Shown piece by piece: positions 30,788 to 38,624 of a stretch of 42,555 nt of DNA; positions within the stretch are counted from its first letter, which is position 1, and the number at the start of each line of letters is the position of its first letter. Made by a program: the position numbers and the translations under genes. Origin of the DNA: Saprospirales bacterium (GTDB lineage Bacteria > Bacteroidota > Bacteroidia > Chitinophagales > Saprospiraceae). The notes beneath the pieces are model-generated. The model saw only the letters and a program-made list of their open reading frames with translations. It ran no database searches and was not told the origin of the DNA. The DNA lies in the NCBI GenBank assembly GCA_002698985.1, contig PAAY01000083.1, positions 1 through 42,555 of the forward strand, written 5' to 3'.

Positions 30788-30877
30788 CTCGTGGCTGATA
30801 GCTCGTAGCTGGTAGCCCATAATCCTTAATAATCCTCTATAATCCTCCATAATCCTCCATAATCCCCATAATCCTCA
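30770..30877. repeat. Composite 7-bp then 10-bp array between trpD and trpC
   Basis: Seven heptamers (GTGGCTG, GTGGCTC, GTAGCTC, GTGGCTG, ATAGCTC, GTAGCTG, GTAGCCC) then six ATAATCCTCN-type decamers (one of 9 bp) up to 5 bp before the trpC ATG. Same order as at 28294-28403 but without the 21-bp palindromic insert. Confidence 0.9.
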
Positions 30878-30882
30878 TAAAC

Positions 30883-31689
30883 ATGTTACAAAAAATCATC
30901 GCCCACAAACGCAAGGAAGTAGAACAGCGGCAGGCCCTTTACCCGGTGGCACTGCTCGAGCGGAGCATATTTTTCGACACGCCCGTGGTGAGCCTGCGCA
31001 AGTACCTTCAGCGCACCGACCGCCTCGGCATCATCGCCGAGTTCAAGCGGCGTTCACCGTCGAGGGGCGTCATCAACGCCTACGCCGACGTGGAGCAGGT
31101 CACCATCGGCTACATGCAGGCCGGGGCTTCGGCGCTGTCGGTGCTCACCGATGAGCATTTCTTCGGCGGCCGCAACGAGGATCTGCAAACGGCCCGGAAA
31201 TTCAACTACTGCCCCATCCTGCGCAAGGACTTCGTCATCAGCGAGTACCAGATCGTGGAGGCCCGCAGCATCGGAGCCGATGCCATCTTGCTAATCGCAG
31301 CTGCGCTGCAACCCGGCGAGACCCGCCGCCTGGCTGCCTTCGCCCACTCGCTGGGACTGGAGGTGCTGCTGGAACTGCACGATGAATCGGAGCTGGGGCA
31401 CCTCGATGAGCACATCGATGTGGTGGGCATCAACAACCGCAACCTGGCCGATTTCAGCGTGGACACCGACACGTCGCTCCGGCTGCTGCCTCATTTACCG
31501 AAGGAAATGGCCAAAATCTCCGAGTCCGGTTTGCAGGACCCGGCGACCGTGGCCCATCTGAAAACCGCTGGCTTCGACGGCTTCCTGATTGGCGAGGGTT
31601 TTATGAAACATGCCCGGCCTGAACTGGCCTGCCGGGAGTTCATCAAAGCCGTGCAGACGAACCTGAAAGAGGCGGTGAGCGCCAGCTAA
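30883..31689 (+). CDS. trpC: Indole-3-glycerol phosphate synthase
   Basis: A 268-aa TIM barrel with all family blocks: IIAEFKRRSPSRG (catalytic Lys), LSVLTDEHFFGG, PILRKDFVISEYQI (second Lys), IGADAILLIAAAL, LLELHDESEL, VVGINNRNLADFSVD and ISESGL, FLIGEGFM at the C-terminal phosphate site. It closes the indole ring. It is a stand-alone TrpC, not fused to TrpF, and is followed after 12 bp by trpF. Confidence 0.98.
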   Translation: MLQKIIAHKRKEVEQRQALYPVALLERSIFFDTPVVSLRKYLQRTDRLGIIAEFKRRSPSRGVINAYADVEQVTIGYMQAGASALSVLTDEHFFGGRNEDLQTARKFNYCPILRKDFVISEYQIVEARSIGADAILLIAAALQPGETRRLAAFAHSLGLEVLLELHDESELGHLDEHIDVVGINNRNLADFSVDTDTSLRLLPHLPKEMAKISESGLQDPATVAHLKTAGFDGFLIGEGFMKHARPELACREFIKAVQTNLKEAVSAS

Positions 31690-31701
31690 CCATTGCATGC
31701 G

Positions 31702-32358
31702 ATGAACCAAAACCACCGACATACCAGCCCCCTGATCAAAGTCTGCGGCATGTGCCGGGAGGCCAATGCCCGGGCCGTGGCTGCGCTGATGCCCGACTTT
31801 CTCGGCTTCATTTTCTTCGAAAAATCGCCGCGCCATGCGGGGGATGTGGAGCAGCTGGGCTGGGTGCAGCATTTGCCGAAGGGGATAAAAAAAGTGGGTG
31901 TCTTCGTCAACGAAGCGCCGGAGTGGGTGCTGACCATTGTGGAGACCCTGGGCCTCGATGCGGTGCAGCTGCACGGTGATGAATCGCCGGAATATTGCGC
32001 AGCGATGGCAAAAAAAGGCCTGACCGTATGGAAGGCATTCGGTGTCGGAGCGGGTTTTTCCTTCGGCAAAACAGCACCCTACGAGCCGCATTGCCAGTAT
32101 TTCGTCTTCGACGCCAAAGGCCCCCAGCGGGGCGGCAACGGTGTGCCATTCGACTGGAACCTGCTCGGCCAGTACGCCGGCCAGACTCCCTTTCTGCTCA
32201 GTGGCGGCCTCGGTCCGGAGCATGGCCTTCTGCTTCGGAATGCTGAAACCCGGCACCCCCGGCTCATCGGCTTCGACCTCAACAGCCGTTTTGAAACCAG
32301 CCCCGGACTGAAAGACCCCGGGCGCTTAAAACTGTTTTTCGATGAAATCAAACATTGA
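31702..32358 (+). CDS. trpF: Phosphoribosylanthranilate isomerase
   Basis: The ATG at 31702 is preferred to a TTG at 31693. At 218 aa the barrel shows [20 protein letters not shown] (catalytic Cys in the KxCGM motif), [36 protein letters not shown] (general acid Asp) and the phosphate-binding SGGLGPEHG and GFDLNSRFE. It isomerises PRA to CdRP between TrpD and TrpC. It overlaps trpB by 17 bp if trpB starts at 32342, or is spaced 1 bp from the alternative start at 32360, so coupling is likely. Confidence 0.97.
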   Translation: MNQNHRHTSPLIKVCGMCREANARAVAALMPDFLGFIFFEKSPRHAGDVEQLGWVQHLPKGIKKVGVFVNEAPEWVLTIVETLGLDAVQLHGDESPEYCAAMAKKGLTVWKAFGVGAGFSFGKTAPYEPHCQYFVFDAKGPQRGGNGVPFDWNLLGQYAGQTPFLLSGGLGPEHGLLLRNAETRHPRLIGFDLNSRFETSPGLKDPGRLKLFFDEIKH

Positions 32359-33550
32359 CATGGCAATCGATCTAGCTTCGCTTCGCAACCCTGATGCGAA
32401 GGGCTTTTACGGGCCCTTTGGCGGGGCCTTCGTTCCGGAAATGCTGTTCCCGAACGTGGAGGAATTGCGCAGCCGCTACCTGGAAATCATCGAGTCGGAG
32501 GCATTCCGGCAGGAATTTCTGGGGCTGCTCCGCGACTATGCCGGCCGGCCAACGCCTCTCTATTTTGCGAAGCGACTGTCAGAAAAATACGGCACCAACC
32601 TGTACCTGAAGCGGGAAGACCTCTGCCACACCGGCGCCCACAAGATCAACAACACCATCGGGCAAATCCTGCTGGCTCGCCACCTGGGCAAGCGCCGCAT
32701 CATTGCCGAGACGGGGGCCGGTCAGCATGGCGTGGCCACGGCCACCGTTTGCGCCCTCATGGGCATGGAGTGCGTGGTCTATATGGGCGCCCTCGACATG
32801 GAAAGGCAGTCGCCCAACGTGGCCCGCATGCGCATGCTGGGCGCAACCGTAGTGCCGGCCACCAGTGGCAACCAGACCCTCAAAGACGCCACCAACGAAG
32901 CCATCAGAGACTGGATCTGCCACCCCACGGACACCCACTACATCATCGGCTCGGTGGTGGGGCCGCACCCGTACCCCGACCTGGTGGCCCGACTCCAGTC
33001 GGTCATCAGCGAGGAGATGCGCCGACAACTGGCCGAAAAAACGGGCAGCGAAATCCCCACGGCTGTGCTGGCCTGTGTGGGCGGTGGCAGCAACGCCGCC
33101 GGCGCTTTTTACCATTATATCGAAGAGGAAAGTGTGCAGCTCTACGGCGCCGAGGCCGCCGGACATGGGGTTCACTCTGGTGAGACGGCCGCCACCATCG
33201 CCCTGGGCAAACCCGGCATCTTGCACGGCAGCCTGTCCATGCTCATGCAAACCGACGACGGGCAGGTGGTGGAGCCTTATTCGATCTCCGCCGGCCTCGA
33301 CTACCCCGGGGTAGGCCCCATGCACGCAGCCCTGGCCCACTTCGGCCGGGCCAAATACCTCTCCGTCACTGACGAGCAAGCCCTGCAAGCTGCCCATCAA
33401 CTGGCCCGCCTGGAAGGTATCATCCCGGCACTGGAATCGGCCCACGCCCTGGCCCTGCTGGAGGAGCTTCCCTTCGGCAAAAAGGATGTGGTCGTGGTGT
33501 GCCTGTCCGGCAGGGGGGACAAGGATATGGGGGTGTATGGCGCCCCGTAG
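32342..33550 (+). CDS. trpB: Tryptophan synthase beta chain
   Basis: A 402-aa PLP enzyme of the TrpB1 type. The PLP Lys is in [15 protein letters not shown] near 95, followed by [15 protein letters not shown], the ligand [10 protein letters not shown] (phosphate cradle) and the C-terminal SGRGDKDM. It joins indole to serine. ATG 32360 is an alternative start six codons in. The TAG stop (33548-33550) is the first part of a REP-like unit (GTAGCGCAGC), so the last one or two codons may not be ancestral. trpA follows only after 1.4 kb containing the transposase and REP units. Confidence 0.98.
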   Translation: MKSNIDMAIDLASLRNPDAKGFYGPFGGAFVPEMLFPNVEELRSRYLEIIESEAFRQEFLGLLRDYAGRPTPLYFAKRLSEKYGTNLYLKREDLCHTGAHKINNTIGQILLARHLGKRRIIAETGAGQHGVATATVCALMGMECVVYMGALDMERQSPNVARMRMLGATVVPATSGNQTLKDATNEAIRDWICHPTDTHYIIGSVVGPHPYPDLVARLQSVISEEMRRQLAEKTGSEIPTAVLACVGGGSNAAGAFYHYIEEESVQLYGAEAAGHGVHSGETAATIALGKPGILHGSLSMLMQTDDGQVVEPYSISAGLDYPGVGPMHAALAHFGRAKYLSVTDEQALQAAHQLARLEGIIPALESAHALALLEELPFGKKDVVVVCLSGRGDKDMGVYGAP

Positions 33551-33824
33551 CGCAGCATTTATGCTGCGCAGGTACAGCGACCTTTAGGTCGTTGCGGAGT
33601 GAAACGGTAAATTATTCCCGGCCTGAAGGTCGGGGAACTGGCACATCCTGCCTGTCCGTCGGTCAGATGGGCCTGTCCGTTGGCCAGACGGGAAGGATGT
33701 GCTACAGTAGCGCAGCATTCATGCTGCGCAGGGACAACGACCTTTAGGTCGTTGCGGAGTGAAACGGTGAATTACCCCCGACCTGAAGGTCGGGGAACTG
33801 GCACATCCTAAAGGATGTGCTACA
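33547..33824. repeat. Two REP-like units (R1, R2) left of the transposase
   Basis: Each unit strings together four palindromes: GCGCAGCAT-n-ATGCTGCGC, CGACCTTTAGGTCG, CCGACCTGAAGGTCGG and GCACATCCTAAAGGATGTGC, ending in TACA. R2 (33707-33824) is the intact 118-bp form. R1 (33547-33706) has 42 extra bases in the loop of the last palindrome, made of two tandem copies of a GCCTGTCCGTTGGCCAGACG-type element. A TTGCGGAGTGAAACGG spacer lies between the second and third palindromes. Confidence 0.92.
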
Positions 33825-33837
33825 GTCGAGGGGGCAA

Positions 33838-34584
33838 TTACGGATGAAGTTCTTTGAAAAGCTCTTGATATTCAGCATTCAGCCATGTGTAGGGATGCTC
33901 TTGCCAGCGTTTGGCCAATTTGGCTTTCACAGGATTGTTTAGGATGTAAGCGATGATACGGTAAAATTCCTCTTCATCTCGAACCATACGATCCCAGCTT
34001 TCCTTTTGCCAGAACCTCTTTCCAGTTTGATTGAGCAGTTGATTGCACTCTTTTGCGGTAGCTCCTTTGATCAGGTTCATGAATTTCTGGTAGGGGGTGT
34101 AGTTCTCTTCCGTAATAGGTGTATTCGGGGGTATTCTGCGTATTTGGCAATGAGTGTCGATCAGGACATGCACATGGTTTGGTAAAATAGTATAGGCCAT
34201 GAGCCAATAGTATTTGTAATCGAATGAATGAAGCTTTTTGGAAACGACTTGTGCTAATTCTGGCTTTTCAAGCCAGGTAGGTCCAAATGCCCTTCTGTCG
34301 AGGATGTCGTCAACCTTTTTGAAGAATTTTTTGAATGCAATATCATACCCAACTCGTTTCGAATTGAAGGGTTTGGGCGGTACAGGGTTATTTGGCGACC
34401 AGGGGAGGTATTTGTCCGAAAGTTCAGGGATGTTGCTAATGGATGAAAGTACCTCTTTGTGGTATTCGTCATGGTACTTTTTGAGTAGGTCCAGTGGAAT
34501 ACTGTGTTGAAGTCTGAATGTGATGAACAATACTGCTCCCGGTGGGACAAGGTGAGGTAAGCTACGACGGTAGAATGCTTTCAT
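33838..34584 (-). CDS. REP-associated tyrosine transposase (RAYT, Y1_Tnp family), 248 aa
   Basis: The Y1/IS200-like HUH signature is visible as YTILPNHVHVLIDTH near residue 130 (His-x-His metal site). The candidate nucleophile Tyr is in RIIAYILNNPVKAKLAKRW near 215, the form typical of RAYTs. Length and the FITFRLQHSIP opening strand also fit. RAYTs cut and join REP palindromes as single-stranded DNA and are thought to spread them; they are usually single-copy, non-self-mobile domesticated transposases. It is flanked on both sides by REP-like units with the same palindromes, and the whole block sits between trpB and trpA, opposite to the operon. Confidence 0.92.
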   Translation of the reverse strand: MKAFYRRSLPHLVPPGAVLFITFRLQHSIPLDLLKKYHDEYHKEVLSSISNIPELSDKYLPWSPNNPVPPKPFNSKRVGYDIAFKKFFKKVDDILDRRAFGPTWLEKPELAQVVSKKLHSFDYKYYWLMAYTILPNHVHVLIDTHCQIRRIPPNTPITEENYTPYQKFMNLIKGATAKECNQLLNQTGKRFWQKESWDRMVRDEEEFYRIIAYILNNPVKAKLAKRWQEHPYTWLNAEYQELFKELHP

Positions 34585-34996
34585 GGCTTTGGGTTTTCTG
34601 ATTGGGTATGTTCGGTGAATTTAGGGAGGTATTGTGATTTTTTAAAATAGGAAGTGATTTTTTGATTTTAGTTCTTTTGGGACTATCGCCGACCTAAAGG
34701 TCGGGGGACTTGCACATCCTGCCTGTCCGTCGGCCAGACGGGAAGGATGTGCTACGGTAGCGCAGCATTCATGCCTGGCGGAAGACAGGTATGCTACGCA
34801 AGTGCGAAAACCTTTAGGTCGTTGTGCGAAAAAAGGTGAGTTCCCCCCTACAGTAGCGCAGCATTTATGCTGCGCAAGTGCGACGACCTTTAGGTCGTTG
34901 CGGTGTGAAACGATGAATTACCTCCGACCTGAAGGTCGGAGTACTTGCACATCCTAAAGGATGTGCTACGGTACCTAAACCAGACAATTTTCAATC
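34585..34996. other. Spacer between the transposase and trpA, mostly REP-like units
   Basis: 34585-34688 is AT-rich and presumably holds the transposase promoter, which could not be defined. The rest is units R3 to R5, ending 26 bp before the trpA ATG. Confidence 0.7.
34689..34970. repeat. Three REP-like units (R3 partial, R4, R5) right of the transposase
   Basis: R5 (34853-34970) is an intact 118-bp unit like R2. R3 (34689-34756) has only the last two palindromes, with a 21-bp insert of the GCCTGTCCGTCGGCCAGACG type in the loop of the last. R4 (34757-34852) has a 20-bp insert (CCTGGCGGAAGACAGG core) in the loop of the first palindrome and lacks the last two. Confidence 0.9.
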
Positions 34997-35773
34997 ATGA
35001 ACAACTTGAATAAGCTCTTCGGGAAAAAGCGGGAAAACGTTCTGGCCGTGTATTTCACAGCCGGTTATCCGAAAGTGGACGGCACGGCCGATACCATCGT
35101 CGAACTGGCGGAGGCCGGGGCCGACATCGTGGAAGTGGGCATGCCCTTCAGCGATCCGCTGGCGGATGGGCCTACCATCCAGCAAAGCAGCAAGGTGGCG
35201 CTGGACCAGGGGATGAGCCTCGTGCGGCTCTTCAGCCAACTGGAAAACATCCGGCAGCGGACGTCGGTGCCCCTGGTGCTGATGGGATACCTCAATCCCG
35301 TGCTGCAATTCGGACTGAAACGCTTCTGCCAGCGCTGCCGGGAAGTGGGCGTGGACGGGCTCATACTGCCGGATATGCCGATGGATTTTTTCGAAGAAAA
35401 CTGCAAAGCGCTTTTCGAGGCCAACGGCCTGTGCAGCATCTTCCTCGTGACACCGCAAACGCCTGACGAGCGCATTCGCCAGTTGGATGCCGCCTCGACG
35501 GGCTTTTTATACGCCGTTTCGACCAACAGCACAACGGGTAGCAGCCGGGGTTTTGGCCCTGAGCAGCAGGCCTATTTTCAAAAGCTGGCTGCTATGAACC
35601 TGAAGAATCCCGTCCTCGTCGGATTCGGCATTTCGACGCACGAGGACTTCAGCACCGTATGCCGGCACCTCAACGGTGGGGTGGTGGGCAGCGCCTTCAT
35701 CCGGGCACAGGAACAGGGCATTTCTGAAAAAGCCTTCGTCAAAAATCTGCGAGAACGGCAGGTGGTGAGCTGA
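34997..35773 (+). CDS. trpA: Tryptophan synthase alpha chain
   Basis: A 258-aa TIM barrel with the catalytic Glu in ADIVEVGMPFSDPLADGPTI near residue 47 and the catalytic Asp in the same block, then LMGYLNPVLQFG, GLILPDMP, YAVSTNSTTG and VLVGFGIST with the C-terminal GGVVGSAFI phosphate site. It cleaves indole glycerol phosphate to indole for TrpB. Its separation from trpB by the transposase/REP block is unusual, since the two subunits must be made in equal amounts. aroF follows after 56 bp. Confidence 0.98.
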   Translation: MNNLNKLFGKKRENVLAVYFTAGYPKVDGTADTIVELAEAGADIVEVGMPFSDPLADGPTIQQSSKVALDQGMSLVRLFSQLENIRQRTSVPLVLMGYLNPVLQFGLKRFCQRCREVGVDGLILPDMPMDFFEENCKALFEANGLCSIFLVTPQTPDERIRQLDAASTGFLYAVSTNSTTGSSRGFGPEQQAYFQKLAAMNLKNPVLVGFGISTHEDFSTVCRHLNGGVVGSAFIRAQEQGISEKAFVKNLRERQVVS

Positions 35774-35829
35774 ACCATCCCATAACCCAACTGACAGTTA
35801 AACAGTTTCAACAAAATCAACCCATCTCC

Positions 35830-36837
35830 ATGATCATCCAACTTAAACCCGGGCTTACTGAAAAAGAAAAATCGGCCCTGCTGGAGGCCGTTGCGCACAT
35901 CGGCTACAAGGCCAGTGAAGTGCAAACCCAATTCCGGCAGTACCTCGTCTGCGTCGGCAAAACGGAATTCGACATCCGCCGGCTGGGCACCATGCCCGGT
36001 GTGGACGATATCCACCGGGTGAGCGATCCGTACAAACTGGTGAGCCGCAAGTGGCGGGTGGAGGATACTGCCATAGACCTGGGCGATGGGGTTGTGGTCG
36101 ATCGGCAAAGACTGAGCATCATGGCCGGCCCCTGCTCCATCGAGAGCGAGGAGCAGGTGGAAAAAACGGTGGAGCACCTTTTGAAAAACGGCATCCGCAT
36201 CATGCGGGGTGGGGTGTACAAGCCCCGCTCATCGCCGTACTCTTTCCGTGGGCTGGGACTGGAAGGCCTCAAAATGTGGTCCGCCATTGCGAAGCGAAAC
36301 GGAATCAAGATCATCACGGAAGTGATGCACACAGAGCAGATCGAGGCCATGGAGCCCTATGTGGACATCTTCCAGGTGGGGGCTCGCAATGCCCAGAATT
36401 TCAACTTGCTGGATGCACTTGGTGAGGTGGACAAGCCGGTGCTGCTAAAGCGGGGCATGTCGGGCACCATCGAGGAATTGCTCCAGGCGGCAGAGTACGT
36501 CTTCAGCAATGGCAACGAAAAGATCATCCTTTGTGAGCGGGGCATCCGCACTTTCGAAACAGCCAGTCGCAACACTTTCGACATCAACGCCATCCCCATC
36601 CTCAAAGAAAAGAGCCACCTGCCCGTGGTGGCCGATCCATCCCACGGCATCGGGGTGCGCCGGTTCGTGGCTGACATTGCCCTGGCCTGTGTGGCCGCCG
36701 GCGCCGACGGCCTGCTGTTGGAGGTGCACGAAACCCCGGAGAAGGCCGCCTCAGATGGCCAGCAAACGCTGAATTTCCAGGAGGCAGAACGGCTCTACCG
36801 GAAAGTGGAGGCAGTGCGGAAGGCGGTTGTTGGGTGA
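35830..36837 (+). CDS. aroF: 3-deoxy-7-phosphoheptulonate (DAHP) synthase, type I beta
   Basis: At 335 aa this has an N-terminal ferredoxin-like regulatory domain (MIIQLKPGLTEKEKSALLEA, about 1-70) as in Thermotoga-type enzymes, then the catalytic barrel: SIMAGPCSIESEEQ, MRGGVYKPRSSPYSF, KIITEVMHTEQIE, VLLKRGMSGTIEELLQAAEY, LCERGIRTFE and VVADPSHGIGVRR (metal and phosphate sites). It condenses PEP and erythrose 4-phosphate, the entry to the shikimate pathway. The N-terminal domain usually mediates feedback by aromatic amino acids. It closes the trp transcription unit. Its TGA stop lies at the edge of a 9-bp array (CGAACGTGA). Confidence 0.96.
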   Translation: MIIQLKPGLTEKEKSALLEAVAHIGYKASEVQTQFRQYLVCVGKTEFDIRRLGTMPGVDDIHRVSDPYKLVSRKWRVEDTAIDLGDGVVVDRQRLSIMAGPCSIESEEQVEKTVEHLLKNGIRIMRGGVYKPRSSPYSFRGLGLEGLKMWSAIAKRNGIKIITEVMHTEQIEAMEPYVDIFQVGARNAQNFNLLDALGEVDKPVLLKRGMSGTIEELLQAAEYVFSNGNEKIILCERGIRTFETASRNTFDINAIPILKEKSHLPVVADPSHGIGVRRFVADIALACVAAGADGLLLEVHETPEKAASDGQQTLNFQEAERLYRKVEAVRKAVVG

Positions 36838-36882
36838 CGAACGTGACGAACGTGACAAACGTGACGGGCGTGACGGGTGACC
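36836..36882. repeat. 9-bp array (CGAACGTGA)
   Basis: Units CGAACGTGA twice, CAAACGTGA, CGGGCGTGA and a 7-bp CGGGTGA, beginning at the aroF stop codon. Two copies of a TCCTCGATTCTTCA-type 15-mer follow at 36891-36921. The unit belongs with the NNCGTGA heptamers. Confidence 0.85.
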
Positions 36883-36925
36883 CACTCAGCTCCTCGATTC
36901 TTCAGGTCCTCGATTCTTCACTTTT

Positions 36926-37669
36926 TCACCCATTCCATATTTCCCAAGATCGATCCGCCTGTAGCTCAAGCATGCGGAGACCGTTGGTGGTGGCGGCGCC
37001 GTGCTGGCGACCGAGTTGGAGGAATTTCGTTTCCGGGGGATTGTACACCAGGTCGTAAAGCAAGTGCATGCGGCCGATGGTGTCCCAGGGCAGGGGAGGG
37101 CAGGAGTCCACATCCGGCCAGGTGCCCAGGGGGGTGGTGTTGACGATGAGGGCATGTTGGCGCATCACCTCCATGTCCAGGTCTTCGTAGGTCAGCAGGC
37201 CGGGGCCGGGCCGACGGGACACGAACTGGACATCCACACCGAGTTTGCGCAGCGAGTACGCAACCGCTTTGGAGGCACCGCCGGTGCCCAGTATTAGGGC
37301 CCCTGCCGGAAGGGTGAGGCTGTAGCGGTTCATCCATTCGTGCAAGGATGTCAGAAATCCGTAGGAGTCCGTATTGTAGCCGGTAAGCCTGCCGTCAACG
37401 ATGGAAATACAGTTCACGGCACCGATGGCTTCGGCCACCGGATCCAGGGCATCCAGATAAGGGATGACGGCTTCTTTGTGCGGAATGGTGACATTGAGGC
37501 CACAAAGTGAAGGATGTTGCTCGAGCAGTTGCCGGAAGGCATTGATATCTTCCAGTGGGAAAGCCTGGTAGCTGCAATCCTCAACGCCTTCTTTCCGGAA
37601 CTTTTCGTCATAATAAGCTACTGAAAAAGAATGCTTTAGCGGGAATCCTATCAATCCGAATTTTCTCAT
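36926..37669 (-). CDS. aroE: Shikimate dehydrogenase
   Basis: At 247 aa this is a compact AroE. The shikimate-binding opening FGLIGFPLKHSFSVAYY carries the SxS motif, then LNVTIPHKEAVIPYLD with the catalytic Lys, and YNTDSYGFLTSL with the Asp. The NADP site is GTGGASKAVAYSLRKLG near 125-141, followed by VNTTPLGTW. It reduces 3-dehydroshikimate with NADPH, upstream of chorismate. It is convergent with aroF, so the two shikimate genes meet here without sharing a transcript; a sua5-like gene lies 8 bp upstream in the same direction. Confidence 0.97.
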   Translation of the reverse strand: MRKFGLIGFPLKHSFSVAYYDEKFRKEGVEDCSYQAFPLEDINAFRQLLEQHPSLCGLNVTIPHKEAVIPYLDALDPVAEAIGAVNCISIVDGRLTGYNTDSYGFLTSLHEWMNRYSLTLPAGALILGTGGASKAVAYSLRKLGVDVQFVSRRPGPGLLTYEDLDMEVMRQHALIVNTTPLGTWPDVDSCPPLPWDTIGRMHLLYDLVYNPPETKFLQLGRQHGAATTNGLRMLELQADRSWEIWNG

Positions 37670-37677
37670 TTCATTTG

Positions 37678-38292
37678 CTATTCAACCAACTCTACCGGTC
37701 CTTGCCTGATGATCTCGTAGGGTGTTTGGGTGCAGTCAACCACCGTTGAAGGATCCATGCCGCCCAGACCCCCGTCAATGACCATGTCCACCCGGTTTTC
37801 GTACTCCTGGTGAATTTCCCAGGGATCGTTCGGGTATTGGTGGATATCGTCGTCGGAAATGAGTGAGGTGCTGATGAGCGGCCGTCCAAAGGTCTTTATG
37901 ATCGCTTGCGCAATGTGGTTGTCGGGAATACGGACACCAATGGTTTTTCGGCGATTAAGCAGCAGTTTCGGCAGGGCACGCCCACTTTTGAGGATGAAAG
38001 TGAAAGGCCCCGGAGTGTTGCGTTTGATGAGCTTGAAGATCTGGTTGTCAAGCTGCCAGGCGTATTGGGCCACCTGTGCGATGTCATCGCAGAGCAAGGT
38101 GAAGAGTGCTTTTGAAGGATCCAGGTTTTTCAACCTGCTAATCTTCCCAATGGCTTTTTGATTGGTGCTGTCGCAGGCAATGCCATAAACGGTGTCCGTC
38201 GGTAAAATGATGACTCCACCGTCTTCCAGAACCTCAGTTACCTGCATGATGTACCGCTCCTGCGGATTGTCCGGATGTATTTCTAAAAACAT
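37678..38292 (-). CDS. Sua5/YciO/YrdC L-threonylcarbamoyladenylate synthase-type protein, 204 aa
   Basis: A single YrdC domain: GVIILPTDTVYGIACDSTN (ATP and bicarbonate site), then KISRLKNLDPSKALFTLLCDD, NQIFKLIKRNTPGPFTFILK, VGVRIPDNHIAQ and the closing RPLISTSL. It makes threonylcarbamoyl-AMP for the t6A37 modification of tRNAs, if it is the TsaC/Sua5 type. At 204 aa with only the YrdC domain it could also be the shorter YciO type, whose role is not settled. It is probably co-transcribed with aroE (8-bp gap). Confidence 0.9.
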   Translation of the reverse strand: MFLEIHPDNPQERYIMQVTEVLEDGGVIILPTDTVYGIACDSTNQKAIGKISRLKNLDPSKALFTLLCDDIAQVAQYAWQLDNQIFKLIKRNTPGPFTFILKSGRALPKLLLNRRKTIGVRIPDNHIAQAIIKTFGRPLISTSLISDDDIHQYPNDPWEIHQEYENRVDMVIDGGLGGMDPSTVVDCTQTPYEIIRQGPVELVE

Positions 38293-38355
38293 GTCTCAAA
38301 GTATTGCGCCGAAAAGGCGTGAAATAACACAAGAATCCGGTGATTGGCAAGTCAA

Positions 38356-38418
38356 CTCGTGACTCGTGAGGCGTGACTCATGACTCGTGACGCGTGACAC
38401 GTAACGCGTGACACGTTG
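38356..38418. repeat. Nine-unit 7-bp array (NNCGTGA)
   Basis: CTCGTGA, CTCGTGA, GGCGTGA, CTCATGA, CTCGTGA, CGCGTGA, CACGTAA, CGCGTGA, CACGTTG in strict 7-bp register. Confidence 0.88.
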
Positions 38419-38495
38419 AGTTGGCCTGAAATAAGTTGCCCAATGGATTACAATACCCCCATTTCATCCGAAATCTGAAACAGACCAACTAAAAT

Positions 38496-38563
38496 CCCCA
38501 TAATCCTCATAATCCTAATAATCCTCATAATCCATCATAATCCTCATAATCTCCATAATCCAA
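38496..38563. repeat. 10-bp array (ATAATCCTCN)
   Basis: ATAATCC-headed units of 8-12 bp, the same family as at 28364-28403 and 30119+650 (30888 upstream; 30819-30877). Here without a preceding GTAGCTC block. It abuts a candidate -7 box. Confidence 0.8.
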
Positions 38564-38624
38564 AAAACCTAACTTCGCCGCTTCGCAGCAATTTTGAATT
38601 CTGACATATCCAATTAATACGCTT

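Larger units (their letters stand above)
38293..38624. other. Divergent spacer with 7-bp and 10-bp arrays
   Basis: Holds nine NNCGTGA-type heptamers at 38356-38418, ATAATCCTCN-type units at about 38496-38563, and a TAACTTCG box at 38570-38577 that could be the -7 element of the TPR lipoprotein gene. No gene is seen. Confidence 0.7.
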
